From the NCBI GenBank assembly GCA_963703075.1, contig OY969786.1, positions 3,534,001 to 3,598,000 on the forward strand: DNA of 64,000 nt. The letters run 5' to 3'. The notes beneath the pieces were generated by a model. The model saw only the letters and a list, made by a program, of their open reading frames with translations, was not told the origin of the DNA and did not search any database. Below, piece by piece: positions 47,007 through 56,597 of this stretch. Source of the stretch: Korobacter sp963703075 (lineage in GTDB: Bacteria > Acidobacteriota > Terriglobia > Terriglobales > Acidobacteriaceae). How positions within the stretch are numbered: the first letter of the stretch is position 1; each line of letters begins with the position of its first letter. A program made the position numbers and the translations under genes.

Positions 47007-47343
47007 CGTTCCCCGTCAATATGCATAAATATGCAACTGGTAGCATAATTATCCAACCTTAACCCGCCCCCGTCAAGTTCGTTCGAGAGTTGTCATCGCG
47101 GGTTCGCGGACGCACGGGGGCCGGGGACGTGATTCGGCCCTGGCGAGACGGGAGATTGCCTGAACCCCGCTGGGTTTAAAGGATTGACAACAATCGATAT
47201 GCGACAGAGTGGCCCGAAACCGGACGACTGTGATTGAAATCACAGCCCGCGGGTCGTCTTCGGGCAGAGACTTATGTTTGGCAGGGAGCACGGACCACGA
47301 CTGCCCAAGGCTTTGTCGCCTCCATAAGACGACAGGAGGACAC
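47007..47343. other. Divergent intergenic region argR / cytochrome c
   Basis: About 340 bases; the argR side holds the ARG boxes. On the cytochrome side a TTGACA (47184-47189) has no good -10 partner. A GC-rich stretch (47060-47160) shows no gene. Confidence 0.45.
47019..47056 (-). promoter_or_regulatory. Pair of ARG boxes and promoter of argRCBFGH
   Basis: Two palindromic boxes: TGCATAAATATGCA (47022-47035) and around ATAATTAT (47045-47052). Their centres are 20 bases apart, the usual distance for paired ArgR boxes. Reading on the minus strand, TTGGAT, 17 bases, CATATT forms a promoter overlapped by both boxes. Strong case for autoregulation. Confidence 0.72.
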
Positions 47344-47793
47344 ATGAAACGCTTTCTTCCATTGTTGATTTCGATCGCGATTTTGTCGCTTTTCGTAGCT
47401 GCACAGGAGGCCAAGACCGGCCAGGATACTGCCCCGAAAGCCGAGATCCGTCACGTAGCCGCACCGCAGACCTCGCCGATCTCAGGCGCTGAGAACTACA
47501 AGGCGTACTGCGCGGCCTGTCACGGCGTAAGCGGTAAAGGCGACGGCCCCGCGGCGTCCGCTCTCAAAGTTCCGGCGACGGACCTCACGCGCTTGGCTGC
47601 CAACGCCGGCGGAAAATACCCGGCGATTCACGTGGAATCGATGATTCGCAATGCCGACAGTCCCGCCCACGGCAGCAAAGACATGCCGGTATGGGGTCCG
47701 CTGTTCCGTTCGATCAGTTCCGGCAACGACTCCCAGGTCGAATTGCGGGTTGCAAATCTCGCGAAATACATCGAAACCTTGCAGGGCAAATAA
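47344..47793 (+). CDS. Exported c-type cytochrome
   Basis: 149 residues, signal peptide MKRFLPLLISIAILSLFVAA, strong AGGAGG site. One haem motif CAACHG (about residues 57-61) and Met ligand in DMPVW; the C-terminal helix VANLAKYIETLQG is typical of mono-haem class I cytochromes. Periplasmic electron carrier; partner unknown. Confidence 0.9.
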   Translation: MKRFLPLLISIAILSLFVAAQEAKTGQDTAPKAEIRHVAAPQTSPISGAENYKAYCAACHGVSGKGDGPAASALKVPATDLTRLAANAGGKYPAIHVESMIRNADSPAHGSKDMPVWGPLFRSISSGNDSQVELRVANLAKYIETLQGK

Positions 47794-47819
47794 CTAACCG
47801 CTGAGTTTCGCGGTTTCGG

Positions 47820-47850
47820 AGGCGCTCCTCGCGGGCGCCTTCTTCTTTTG
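47820..47850 (+). terminator. Probable terminator
   Basis: AGGCGC/GCGCCT stem with nine-base loop, then TTCTTCTTTT. Confidence 0.55.
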
Positions 47851-47884
47851 TTGATCACGACCTGATAGCCTGTTCGTCGCCTGC

Positions 47885-48895
47885 ATGCTATCCCGTCGCT
47901 ACAACCTGTGCCTGATTGGCTTCGGCAACGTGGGACGAACGTTCGTCTCTTTGCTCGAGCGCAAGCGGGAACGGCTGGCGCAAGAGCATCGCATGGAATG
48001 CCTGATCACCGGCATTGCGACGCGCACGCTGGGTTGGCTGGTGAAACCGGACGGCTTCGATCCGGCGCGGGTGACGACCGGCGATTTCCAGAATGCGCAG
48101 AGCTGCGAGAGCTTGGATCACTGGCTCGAGGTTGCGCAGCCGGATGCCGTATTGGAAACAACCTCGCTCAACCCGCAAACCGGACAGCCTGCCATTGAAC
48201 ACCTGCGTGCTGCCCTGGAACACGGCGCCCATGCGATCTCGGCGAACAAAGGGCCGGTCGTGTATGGCTTTGGCGAATTGACTACGCTGGCAGCGAAAAT
48301 GCACCGTAAGTTTTACTTCGAGTCGTCAGTGATGGATGGCGCACCGATTTTCAATCTCTTCCGCGAATGCCTGCCGGCCATCGAGTTGCGTGGATTCCGC
48401 GGGATTTTGAACTCGACGACCAACGTCATTCTCGAGGCAATGGAACAGGGGCGTTCGTTCGACGATGCAGTGCGTTTGGCACTACAGATCGGCGTTGCCG
48501 AGAGCGATCCATCCCATGACATCGACGGCTGGGATGCGGCCGTCAAAGTCGCTGCGCTGATTACGGTTCTCATGCACAAGCCATTGACTCCACACCAGGT
48601 GGAACGGGTTGGGATTGGCGAGATCACGCCGCAACACGTTGAGAAGGCGCGCGCAGAAGGTCAACGCTACAAGCTGGTGTGCAGCGCGGCGATCGAAGGA
48701 GAGCATGTAATCGCGCGGGTGGCGCCGGAGTTGCTGCCTTTCGAGGATCCGCTCGCCCAGGTGACGGGCACCTCGTCACTCATTTCATTTTCCACCGATA
48801 TGTTTCCCGCGCTCGCGATCCACGAGGTCGATCCCGGCCTCGATGCAGTGGCCTACGGGCTGCTGACGGATTTCCTGCGCGCCATCAAGGAGTGA
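47885..48895 (+). CDS. hom: Homoserine dehydrogenase
   Basis: NAD(P)-dependent reduction of aspartate semialdehyde to homoserine. 336 residues without the usual C-terminal ACT domain; GFGNVGRTF dinucleotide loop, ISANKGPV, STTNVILEAME and AESDPSHDIDGWDAAVK. One base separates it from the aminotransferase gene, so they form an operon. Confidence 0.93.
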   Translation: MLSRRYNLCLIGFGNVGRTFVSLLERKRERLAQEHRMECLITGIATRTLGWLVKPDGFDPARVTTGDFQNAQSCESLDHWLEVAQPDAVLETTSLNPQTGQPAIEHLRAALEHGAHAISANKGPVVYGFGELTTLAAKMHRKFYFESSVMDGAPIFNLFRECLPAIELRGFRGILNSTTNVILEAMEQGRSFDDAVRLALQIGVAESDPSHDIDGWDAAVKVAALITVLMHKPLTPHQVERVGIGEITPQHVEKARAEGQRYKLVCSAAIEGEHVIARVAPELLPFEDPLAQVTGTSSLISFSTDMFPALAIHEVDPGLDAVAYGLLTDFLRAIKE

Positions 48896-48896
48896 T

Positions 48897-50168
48897 ATGC
48901 CATCCGTTCATGAAGCGGTTTCCTCTGGAGCCATCAATATGAAGTCGATCCGCTCCCAGTTTCCCGCTCTCGCGGAGTTGGTCAACGGGCAGGCGGCGGT
49001 GTACTTCGATGCGCCTGGGGGAACGCAGGTTCCGAAACGCGTGATCGACGCGATTTCCTCCTACCTGATCCATGCCAATTCCAACACGCACGGGCAATTC
49101 CTCACCAGCCATCGCACCGACGAGGTGCTCGTCGGCGGCGCACGCGGCGATGGCCGACATGCTCAACTGCGACGCCGACGAGATCGTATTCGGGCAAAAC
49201 ATGACGACCCTCACCTTCGCCATCAGCCGCGCTCTCGGCCGTGAATTGCGCGAAAGCGATGAGATCGTGACGACGTTGCTCGACCACGATGCCAACGTTG
49301 CGCCATGGCGTGCGCTGGAGGAACGCGGAGCCACCGTGCACGCAGTGAAGTTCAGGCACGACGATTGCACGCTCGATCTCGACGATCTAAAGGCGAAGCT
49401 CAATGGGCGAACGAAAATCGTCGCGGTGGGGTATGCCTCGAATGCGGTGGGCACGATCAATCCAGTAAAGACAATTACCGAGATGGCGCATGCAGTCGGC
49501 GCTCTTGTGTTCGTTGACGCGGTGCACTATGCGCCCCATGGGGCGATTGACGTTCGCGCCATCGGCTGCGATTTCCTCGCCTGCTCCACCTACAAGTTCT
49601 TTGGGCCTCACGTCGGCGTGCTGTATGGCAAACGCGAACACCTGGCCCGATTGAAGCCTTACAAGGTTCGTCCCGCGGCAGATACGCTTCCGGATCGCTG
49701 GGAGACCGGCACGCTCAATCATGAAGGCATTGCCGGCGTGAGTGCCTGCGTGGAATACATCGCGGACCTGGGGCGGAAAGCCGCGCCGAAGACCAGTGCG
49801 CGCAGGGAGCAGATTCTGTCAGCGTATGCGTGGATTCAGCAGCACGAGCGGGAACTCGGTCAGCAACTGATCCGGGGCCTCCTGCAGATTCCCGGGATAA
49901 CGCTGTACGGTATTCGCGATCTTGATCGCATGCAGGAGCGGACCCGACAGTTTCCATCCGCATGCAAGGCCATTCGCCGGCGGAACTCGCGCAACGCCTG
50001 GGCGAACTTGGGATCTTTACCTGGGATGGAAACTTCTACGCGCTGAACTTGACCGAAAAACTCGGCGTAGAAGCCAGTGGAGGAATTCTGCGCATAGGCG
50101 TGGCCCATTACGCGACCGCCGAGGAAGTCGATCGTCTGTTACAGGCGCTGCGCACACTTGCACGGTAG
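48897..50168 (+). CDS. Class V aminotransferase, cysteine-desulfurase-like (two frame breaks)
   Basis: PLP enzyme of about 423 residues. Parts are in three pieces: RSQFPALAELVNGQAAVYFD...FLTSHRTDEVL; then AAHAAMADMLNC, VDAVHYAPHGAID and the PLP-lysine region CSTYKFFGPHVG; then SPAELAQRLGELGIFTWDGN to the end. One base must be removed near 49130 and one added near 49944 (ACCCG should probably be ACCCCG). AAGGAG just before ATG 48897 sets the start. Which reaction it does (desulfurase, selenocysteine lyase or other) is not evident; the nucleophile Cys region differs from SufS. Confidence 0.82.
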
Positions 50169-50185
50169 GTGCTTAGGGGCGTCGA

Positions 50186-50905
50186 TCAAGCTTCGCGACT
50201 TGGGTCGACAAAAAATCGATAGCCGATGCCGCGTACCGTCTGCAGATGCTTGGGGTGCGAGGGATCGACTTCGATATACCGCCGCAGGCGCACGATGAAA
50301 TTATCGATGGCGCGGGTATCCGTATCTTCGTGCAGGTCCCACACTTCTTCCAGAATCGATTTGCGCGAGACAGGCCGGCCTGCGCTGCGCAGTAGATACT
50401 GGAGAAGTTGTGCTTCCATCAGCGTGAGGTGATGCACCTCTTCGCCGACGTGGAGTTCAAGCGCGTCAAAATCGAGAAACTTGCCATCAAAGCGCAGGAT
50501 CTCCGGTTCCGGGGCGGGCTCTTCTTTCTGGATCCACTTCCGGCGGCGCAGCAGGCTGTTGAGCCGCGCGATTAGGATGGTGAGTTCGAAGGGCTTCGGC
50601 AGATAGTCGTCGGTTCCGGCCTCGAAGCCGTTGAGGATATCTTCGGAGCGTCCTCGCGCCGTCAGCATAAGAATGGGAATGAAGTTCTGCGCAGCGCGGA
50701 GTTCGCGGGCCACCGCAAATCCATCTTTGCCGGGGAGCATGATATCGAGCACCATCACGTCGAAGTAGCGGCGGTCCTGAAGAAGCATGCCCAGTGCCTC
50801 TTCCCCGGAAGCTGCAATTTCCACGTCATGATCTTCCGCTTGCAGGTTGAATTGCAAACCGCGCGCGAGATGTTCTTCGTCTTCGACGATCAGGATGCGG
50901 CTCAT
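50186..50905 (-). CDS. OmpR-family response regulator
   Basis: 239 residues: receiver (ILIVEDEEHLARGL; phospho-Asp in FDVMVLDIMLPGKDG) and winged-helix DNA-binding domain (VSRKSILEEVWDLHEDTDTR; LQTVRGIGYRF). Overlaps the kinase gene by ATGA, kinase first. Confidence 0.95.
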   Translation of the reverse strand: MSRILIVEDEEHLARGLQFNLQAEDHDVEIAASGEEALGMLLQDRRYFDVMVLDIMLPGKDGFAVARELRAAQNFIPILMLTARGRSEDILNGFEAGTDDYLPKPFELTILIARLNSLLRRRKWIQKEEPAPEPEILRFDGKFLDFDALELHVGEEVHHLTLMEAQLLQYLLRSAGRPVSRKSILEEVWDLHEDTDTRAIDNFIVRLRRYIEVDPSHPKHLQTVRGIGYRFFVDPSREA

Positions 50906-51810
50906 GTCGTGAACACCCGTGGCAATTCGAGGGTGACGGTGGTGCCTTTGCCGGAACCTTCACTCTGCGCGGTCACTTTTCCGCCATGCCGCTTGGCGAT
51001 CGCGCGCACGATGAAGAGCCCAAGACCGCTGCCTTTCACACTGGGATTCGAGGCGCGGTAAAAACGCTTGAACACCCGCTTCAGTTCGCCGCGCTGGATG
51101 CCGATGCCGTGATCGGTGACGCGGATCTCCAGGCGATCGATGGAGGGTGCAACCAGGTCAACGGCGACATCGACTCTCTCCCGCGAGTACTTCACGGCGT
51201 TGTCGAGAACGTTGAGGAATGCGGTGCGCAGCTCCTCGAGTTCGCCCAACACGGTGTAATGGTCGGTCTCGGCGGGAGGGCGGCCCCAATGCAGCGCGTC
51301 GGCGGCGAGGTGGTGGCGCGTCGCGACAAGTTCCATACATTCGCGCAGGATGGGCTCGACTTCGATCGGACGGAAATTCTGGGCGTCCTTCTTCTGGGTA
51401 ACCGATCCCGCCTTGAGGACTTGTTCGACGGTGCGCAATAGGCGGTCGGTATCGTCGAGCATGATGCCGTAGAACTGGCGGCGCTTGTCTTCATCGACGT
51501 TGCGTTTCTGCAGGGTTTCCAGGTAGAGGCGGATAGAGGTAATCGGGGTTTTGAGTTCGTGGGTGACTGCATTGATAAAGCTGTCGTGCTGCTCGTTGCG
51601 GCGGATCTCGCGGACCAGGAAGATGGTGTTGAGGATCATGCCGGCGATAATCACCAGGAAGAAGATGCCGCCCACCGTCATCATCCAGAACTCCCGCCAG
51701 TTGAGGATGATCCAGCTGATGTTGAGGGTCACGGCGGTGGCGATCAGCAGAATGCCGAGAGTGAGGGCGGTGGCGATCGCCTTGCGCCGGCTGGTGATCT
51801 TAATGGGCAC
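50902..51810 (-). CDS. Membrane sensor histidine kinase
   Basis: 302 residues with two transmembrane helices (about 12-33 and 39-64) and almost no periplasmic loop. H-box HELKTPITSIRLYLE, N-box FLNVLDNAVKYS, DHGIGI and GSGLGLFIVRAIA. No clear sensor domain, so it may sense the membrane itself. Pairs with the downstream regulator. Confidence 0.94.
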   Translation of the reverse strand: MPIKITSRRKAIATALTLGILLIATAVTLNISWIILNWREFWMMTVGGIFFLVIIAGMILNTIFLVREIRRNEQHDSFINAVTHELKTPITSIRLYLETLQKRNVDEDKRRQFYGIMLDDTDRLLRTVEQVLKAGSVTQKKDAQNFRPIEVEPILRECMELVATRHHLAADALHWGRPPAETDHYTVLGELEELRTAFLNVLDNAVKYSRERVDVAVDLVAPSIDRLEIRVTDHGIGIQRGELKRVFKRFYRASNPSVKGSGLGLFIVRAIAKRHGGKVTAQSEGSGKGTTVTLELPRVFTT

Positions 51811-51873
51811 GAGGTGATTTTAGCGCGGCAAGCGATGGGAGAAGCGTTCCCGGTTGGTTCATTGTTCCGCTTT

Positions 51874-52266
51874 CTACGGCAAGTTCAGTTGCCAGGAGAC
51901 ACCAAAACGGTCGGTCACCCAAGCGAACTGGCGGCTGAAGCCACAGTTATCGAGGGGCATGAGCTCGGCCCCGCCTTCCAACAGCAAGCCGCATATTCGG
52001 CGCAGCTCTTCTTCAGAGTCGCAGTCCAGGAAGAGAGAAAACGCCGGGGTGAAAGTGAACGGGTGGCGTACGACGCTGTCGGTGCAGAAAACGGTTTGAC
52101 CCGCGATGGTGAAGCTCGCCTTCGCCACGGAGCCTTCATTCCCGGGACCTTGCACGTCATAACGAGCGATGTCGGCGACGGTGCTGCCGGGAAATATTGA
52201 CACGTAAAAGCGGATGGCTTCTTCGGCTCGGCCGTCAAACAGGAGGAAGGGGTGAAGAGTCGGCAT
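51874..52266 (-). CDS. VOC-family PhnB-like protein
   Basis: 130 residues, MPTLHPFLLFDGRAEEAIRFYVSIFPGS then AKASFTIAGQTVFCTDS and VTDRFGVSWQLN, the PhnB / 3-demethylubiquinone-type glyoxalase fold. Substrate unknown. Confidence 0.88.
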   Translation of the reverse strand: MPTLHPFLLFDGRAEEAIRFYVSIFPGSTVADIARYDVQGPGNEGSVAKASFTIAGQTVFCTDSVVRHPFTFTPAFSLFLDCDSEEELRRICGLLLEGGAELMPLDNCGFSRQFAWVTDRFGVSWQLNLP

Positions 52267-52312
52267 GCAGGCCTCCGCGCGCTGCGGAGCATTGTAGCGA
52301 GATTGTCCAGCA

Positions 52313-52341
52313 GAAAAAACAAAGGGCGCCGAAGCGCCCCT
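52313..52341 (-). terminator. Terminator after the desaturase gene
   Basis: GGGCGC/GCGCCC stem, loop CGAA, followed on the minus strand by CTTTGTTTTTT. Confidence 0.8.
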
Positions 52342-52362
52342 TTTCTTACAACGAAAACATGC

Positions 52363-53274
52363 TTAGTCGCCGGAAGCGAGGACAGGCACTTCTTCGACCA
52401 CGGTGACAGCCGGAGCGGGCGACGCTGCCACTGCGGGACGACGGTCGAGCCGCGGCAATTTCACGTTCGTGATGATCCCGAGCTTGCTGAGCGCCCAGAT
52501 CTGCATCCAGTTGAAGTCGAGTTCGTACCAGGCAAGGCCGTGGCGCGCCGACTGCGGATGCGCGTGGTGATTGTTATGCCAGCCTTCGCCAAATGTCAGC
52601 ATCGCGATAGCGAAGCTATTGGTCGAATCGTCCCCGGTCACAAAGCGCTGCGAGCCCCAGATGTGGGTCGCCGAGTTCACCAGCCAGGTGCAATGCAGGC
52701 CGATGGTGGTGCGGAGAAAAATTCCCCAGAGGACCATCTTCCATCCGCCTACGGCGAGGATGACGAGGCCAAGAACGGTGATGGGAACCCAATGCCACTT
52801 GCTGATGAAGTTGTGAAACTTATCCTTACGGAGATCGGGGACGTAGGGCGACAACACCTTGGTATTTTGGTGAAGCGACTTGCCCAGGATGATCCATCCC
52901 ATGTGCGACCACCACTTGCCGTCGCGCGGAGAGTGCGGATCACCTTCTTTGTCGGTGAGCTGATGATGCACGCGGTGGGTAGCCACCCAGAAGATCGGTC
53001 CGCCTTCAAGGGCGAGGGTGGCGCAAATGGTCAGGAAATATTCGAGCCACTTGGGGGCCTTGTAGCCGCGATGGGTAAGCAGGCGGTGGTAGCCCATGCC
53101 GATGCCCCAGCTCCCGGCGACCCACCACAGGGCCAGCGCCAGGAAAAGACCCTTCCAGCTGAAGAAGAAGAGTGCGGCGACGGCGCCCACGTGGAATGCG
53201 CCCATTGCGATTACGGTGATCCAGTTGATAGCGAGATCTTTTTTGCTGCGATATGAGCGTTCCATTTTTTCCAA
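52363..53274 (-). CDS. Fatty acid desaturase (acyl-CoA delta-9 type)
   Basis: 303 residues with two pairs of transmembrane helices and the three di-iron histidine boxes: HRLLTHRGY, HRVHHQ and HNNHHAHP. Introduces a cis double bond into acyl chains. Start may be 53274 or the ATG three codons later. Monocistronic, terminator downstream. Confidence 0.92.
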   Translation of the reverse strand: MEKMERSYRSKKDLAINWITVIAMGAFHVGAVAALFFFSWKGLFLALALWWVAGSWGIGMGYHRLLTHRGYKAPKWLEYFLTICATLALEGGPIFWVATHRVHHQLTDKEGDPHSPRDGKWWSHMGWIILGKSLHQNTKVLSPYVPDLRKDKFHNFISKWHWVPITVLGLVILAVGGWKMVLWGIFLRTTIGLHCTWLVNSATHIWGSQRFVTGDDSTNSFAIAMLTFGEGWHNNHHAHPQSARHGLAWYELDFNWMQIWALSKLGIITNVKLPRLDRRPAVAASPAPAVTVVEEVPVLASGD

Positions 53275-53385
53275 TCCGGTAAGAATTCGGGAGGACGTGC
53301 CCCACAGTGTCTGATTGCGAGACTAGCAGCGAGGACGCAGGGGGCACTGTAATACTTTTGTAAGACGGTTACGGGAGTGCAGGGA

Positions 53386-55131
53386 TTACGGTGTGGCGAC
53401 TTTTGCAGCCGGTTGTGGAGCAGATTTTGCCCAGTCGCAGAGGATGAGTTGCAGGCCGCCAAACTCGGGATGGTCGTTGTAATCCAGCGTATAGGCAAGT
53501 TCGATGGAGTCGCCAATCTCCAACGGCTCGGATACAACCCGAGCGCTCTGCCGCCAGGCGAGAGCCTCAAATGCCCGCTGAAAACGCGTGCCATTGGTTG
53601 CGGGAGCCACCCGCATCTTCACGTGTTTCTCTTTGATGGTCTTCACCGGGGCGGCGAGTCGAGCTCCACGGCTGACGAATACCGGCTGCGGATTGCTCAT
53701 GCCGAAAGGTTCCAGCTTCTCGAGGGTTGCGTACAGCTTTTCGTTGACCTCGTTCAGCGGCAGCTCGGCGTCGTAGAACACCTCAGGAATGAAGTCATCC
53801 GGGGTGAGGTGCTGGCGGGCATAGGCTTCCAGCTTTTCCCGCAACAACGGGACGCGATCTTCCGGCAACGCGAAGCCAACCGCGTGCGCATGTCCTCCGT
53901 AGCGGGAAAACAGCTCGGCGCAGGATTCGAGCGCATTTAGGAGATGGAAAGAGTGGATCGATCTCCCGGAGCCGTGGGCTTCTCCCGCATGGCGCGCGAT
54001 GACCAGCGCGGGACGATGGACACGATCGACGACACGGCTGGCGCAAATGCCGATTACGCCGCGATGCCAATCTTCCCCGTCGAGCACGAGCGAATAGCGA
54101 TCCTGCAGGGCTGTGTCGGCGGCAAGTTGCTGATCGATGGAAGCCATGATGCGAGCTTCGGCTTCCTGGCGATCGCCATTGAGCTTGTTGAGATGTTCCG
54201 CGACTTCCTTGGCGCGCGCCGGATCCTTGGTGGTAAAAAGCTCGACCACATCCCGGGCCACATCCATGCGTCCGGCGGCGTTGAGGCGCGGGGCGACGCG
54301 GAAGGCGATGTCCTGGGTCGACAAGGTGCGATCGATTTTGCAAAGGCCGAGCAATTCCCGGAGGCCGGCATTCACCGGCCGTCGCAAACCCTCGATGCCG
54401 AGGCTCACGAAGATACGGTTCTCGCCCGTCAGAGGCACCGCGTCGGCGATTGTGGCGATGGCCACGATCTTCAGGAACGAAGGGATGAGGCGCGCGCGAT
54501 CGGTTTTCTCCAGCAGCGCCTGGGCGATTTTGAAGGCCACGCCCGCGCCACATAGAGCTTTACAGGGGTAATCGCACCCGGTCTGGTTCGGATTGAGGAC
54601 CGCCAGCGCCTTGGGAACACCTTCCGCACCGGGCAAGTGGTGGTCGGTAACGATCAGATCAATGCCCAGCCGGCTGGCTGTTTCAGCGGCGGCGAAGGCC
54701 CGGATACCTGTATCAACGCTGATGATGAGGCGAATGCCGTCGGCTGCGGCGCGTTCGATTACCTCGTCCCGCATCCCGTACCCCTCGAGGATGCGATGCG
54801 GCACGTGAAAGTCGGCACAGCCGCCGCAAAGCTCAATCACGGTTTTTAGAATGACGGTCGCGGTGGTGCCATCGACATCGTAGTCGCCATAAATGAGCAC
54901 CTGCTCTTTGTTCTCGATAGCGGCGAGGAGGCGATCGACGGCGGCCTGCATGCCGCGCATTTCGTAGGGCGAGTGAAGTCCCGTGAGCGATGGGTTTAGA
55001 AATCGCTGGGCCTGCTCTGCATCGCCGACGCCGCGAGCGGCGAGAACTTTGGCGATGAGGGGAGAGATACCGCTCTCGCCCTGAAGACGATCGGCAACTG
55101 CGGCATCGAACGGTCTCTGGGTCCAGCGCAC
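53386..55131 (-). CDS. recJ: Single-stranded-DNA exonuclease RecJ
   Basis: 581 residues from a GTG start. DHH domain with YGDYDVDGTTATVI, SVDTGI, VTDHHLPG, DHHA1 region with LNAAGRMDVA, and RYGGHAHAVGFALP. 5'-3' exonuclease of recombination and mismatch repair. Slightly longer C-terminal OB domain as usual. Confidence 0.95.
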   Translation of the reverse strand: MRWTQRPFDAAVADRLQGESGISPLIAKVLAARGVGDAEQAQRFLNPSLTGLHSPYEMRGMQAAVDRLLAAIENKEQVLIYGDYDVDGTTATVILKTVIELCGGCADFHVPHRILEGYGMRDEVIERAAADGIRLIISVDTGIRAFAAAETASRLGIDLIVTDHHLPGAEGVPKALAVLNPNQTGCDYPCKALCGAGVAFKIAQALLEKTDRARLIPSFLKIVAIATIADAVPLTGENRIFVSLGIEGLRRPVNAGLRELLGLCKIDRTLSTQDIAFRVAPRLNAAGRMDVARDVVELFTTKDPARAKEVAEHLNKLNGDRQEAEARIMASIDQQLAADTALQDRYSLVLDGEDWHRGVIGICASRVVDRVHRPALVIARHAGEAHGSGRSIHSFHLLNALESCAELFSRYGGHAHAVGFALPEDRVPLLREKLEAYARQHLTPDDFIPEVFYDAELPLNEVNEKLYATLEKLEPFGMSNPQPVFVSRGARLAAPVKTIKEKHVKMRVAPATNGTRFQRAFEALAWRQSARVVSEPLEIGDSIELAYTLDYNDHPEFGGLQLILCDWAKSAPQPAAKVATP

Positions 55132-55254
55132 GATTCATGATACGCACTGCCAACCGAAGCGCATGTGGAAAACCGGGGAGTCGAAGGTCGTATTTCCGCT
55201 CCCCAGGGTTCGATTTGGTACCATTCCCCCGGTCTTAGAAAACTGAGGTGCCGA

Positions 55255-56541
55255 TTGCGTTTGCGATGCGTCGTTCTGCTGGCATTCACGTTGTGCGGAT
55301 TGCTGAAGGTTGGTGCGCAGGAACCAGGCGGCGTTGTCCCGACCGAAGCGTCGGCCCCGGTCACGACGACGGTGACGGCCTACTCCTTGCCGCCTGACAA
55401 GCTCGCCAAGGCCCATGCGCTTTACACCATTCGCACCAGCTTGCACTTCATCGAGACGATCTACGGAATCATCCTGCTGCTGCTGGTGCTGCGTTTTCGT
55501 CTTGGTAGTAAATTTCGCGATGTTGCCGAGAGAGTCACCCGCTTACGCTTTGTCCAGGCATTCGTCTTCGTCGCTCTGCTCACGCTTTTCCTCGATATCC
55601 TGAGTCTTCCTTTCAGTATCTACGGACATTCTCTTTCGCTGGAATACGGTTTATCGGTGCAGCGCTGGGCTTCGTGGTTCTGGGATTGGACCAAGGGCGA
55701 ATTGATCGGGATCGTAGTTGGGAGCCTGCTGGTTTGGCTTCTGTACATCCTGATTCGCCGCAGTCCGGGTCGCTGGTGGTTCTACGCGTGGGTCGCCATC
55801 CTGCCCATCATGGTATTTTTCATGTTCCTGATCCCGGTGGTGATCGATCCGATCTTCAACAAGTTCGAGCCCCTGGAGAAAAGCCATGCCGACCTGGTGC
55901 AGGCAATTGAAAAAGTGACCGCGCGGGTTGGGCTCGACATTCCTCCCGACCGCATGTTCCTGATGAAAGCCAGCGAGAAGGTCACCACGGCGAACGCCTA
56001 TGTCACGGGAATCGGGGCGACCAAGCGGGTGGTGGTTTGGGATACGACCACGCAGCAGATGACGATTCCGCAGACGCTGTTCGTCTTCGGCCACGAGATG
56101 GGTCATTACATGCTCCATCACATCCCAAAAGGCCTGACCTTCTTTGCGGTGCTGCTCTTCTTCGGATCCTGGATCACCTTTCACTTGATCCACCGGTGGC
56201 TCGAACGATGGGGCACGACGTGGCAGATCCGCGACCTCGGCGATTGGGCATCGCTCCCTGCCCTGATGCTGATTGCATCCTTGATCGGATTTGTGGCGGA
56301 GCCCATCGGCAATGCCTTCAGCCGCCATATTGAGCATCAAGCGGATGTGTACGGTCTCAACATCACCCGCGGCATTAATGACGATTACCGCCAGGTTGCC
56401 GCGCAATCGTTTCAGAGCTTGGGCGAGCATAGCCTCTCGTATCCCTATCCCAGCAAGCTGATGGTTCTCTGGCTCTACGATCATCCGGACATTTCATCGC
56501 GGGTACAGTTTGTGTTGCACTTCCAGCCCGGCCAGGAGTAA
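55255..56541 (+). CDS. M48 metalloprotease, Ste24/CAAX-protease-like
   Basis: 428 residues if started at TTG 55255, which has GAGG seven bases upstream and gives a signal-like start; the frame is open to 55165. Several transmembrane helices, zinc motif HEMGH (about residue 280), and the third ligand in EHQADVYG. Resembles the Ste24 family. Probably a membrane protease of damaged or prenylated-like proteins; bacterial substrates are unknown. Confidence 0.9.
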   Translation: MRLRCVVLLAFTLCGLLKVGAQEPGGVVPTEASAPVTTTVTAYSLPPDKLAKAHALYTIRTSLHFIETIYGIILLLLVLRFRLGSKFRDVAERVTRLRFVQAFVFVALLTLFLDILSLPFSIYGHSLSLEYGLSVQRWASWFWDWTKGELIGIVVGSLLVWLLYILIRRSPGRWWFYAWVAILPIMVFFMFLIPVVIDPIFNKFEPLEKSHADLVQAIEKVTARVGLDIPPDRMFLMKASEKVTTANAYVTGIGATKRVVVWDTTTQQMTIPQTLFVFGHEMGHYMLHHIPKGLTFFAVLLFFGSWITFHLIHRWLERWGTTWQIRDLGDWASLPALMLIASLIGFVAEPIGNAFSRHIEHQADVYGLNITRGINDDYRQVAAQSFQSLGEHSLSYPYPSKLMVLWLYDHPDISSRVQFVLHFQPGQE

Positions 56542-56549
56542 GACGGCGG

Positions 56550-56579
56550 CAAAGAAAAAGCCCGGACCGAAGTCCGGGC
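56550..56579 (-). terminator. Terminator of the phospholipase gene
   Basis: GCCCGGAC/GTCCGGGC, loop CGAA, followed on the minus strand by TTTTTCTTT. Confidence 0.85.
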
Positions 56580-56597
56580 GTGAGGAAGAAGGTTGAG

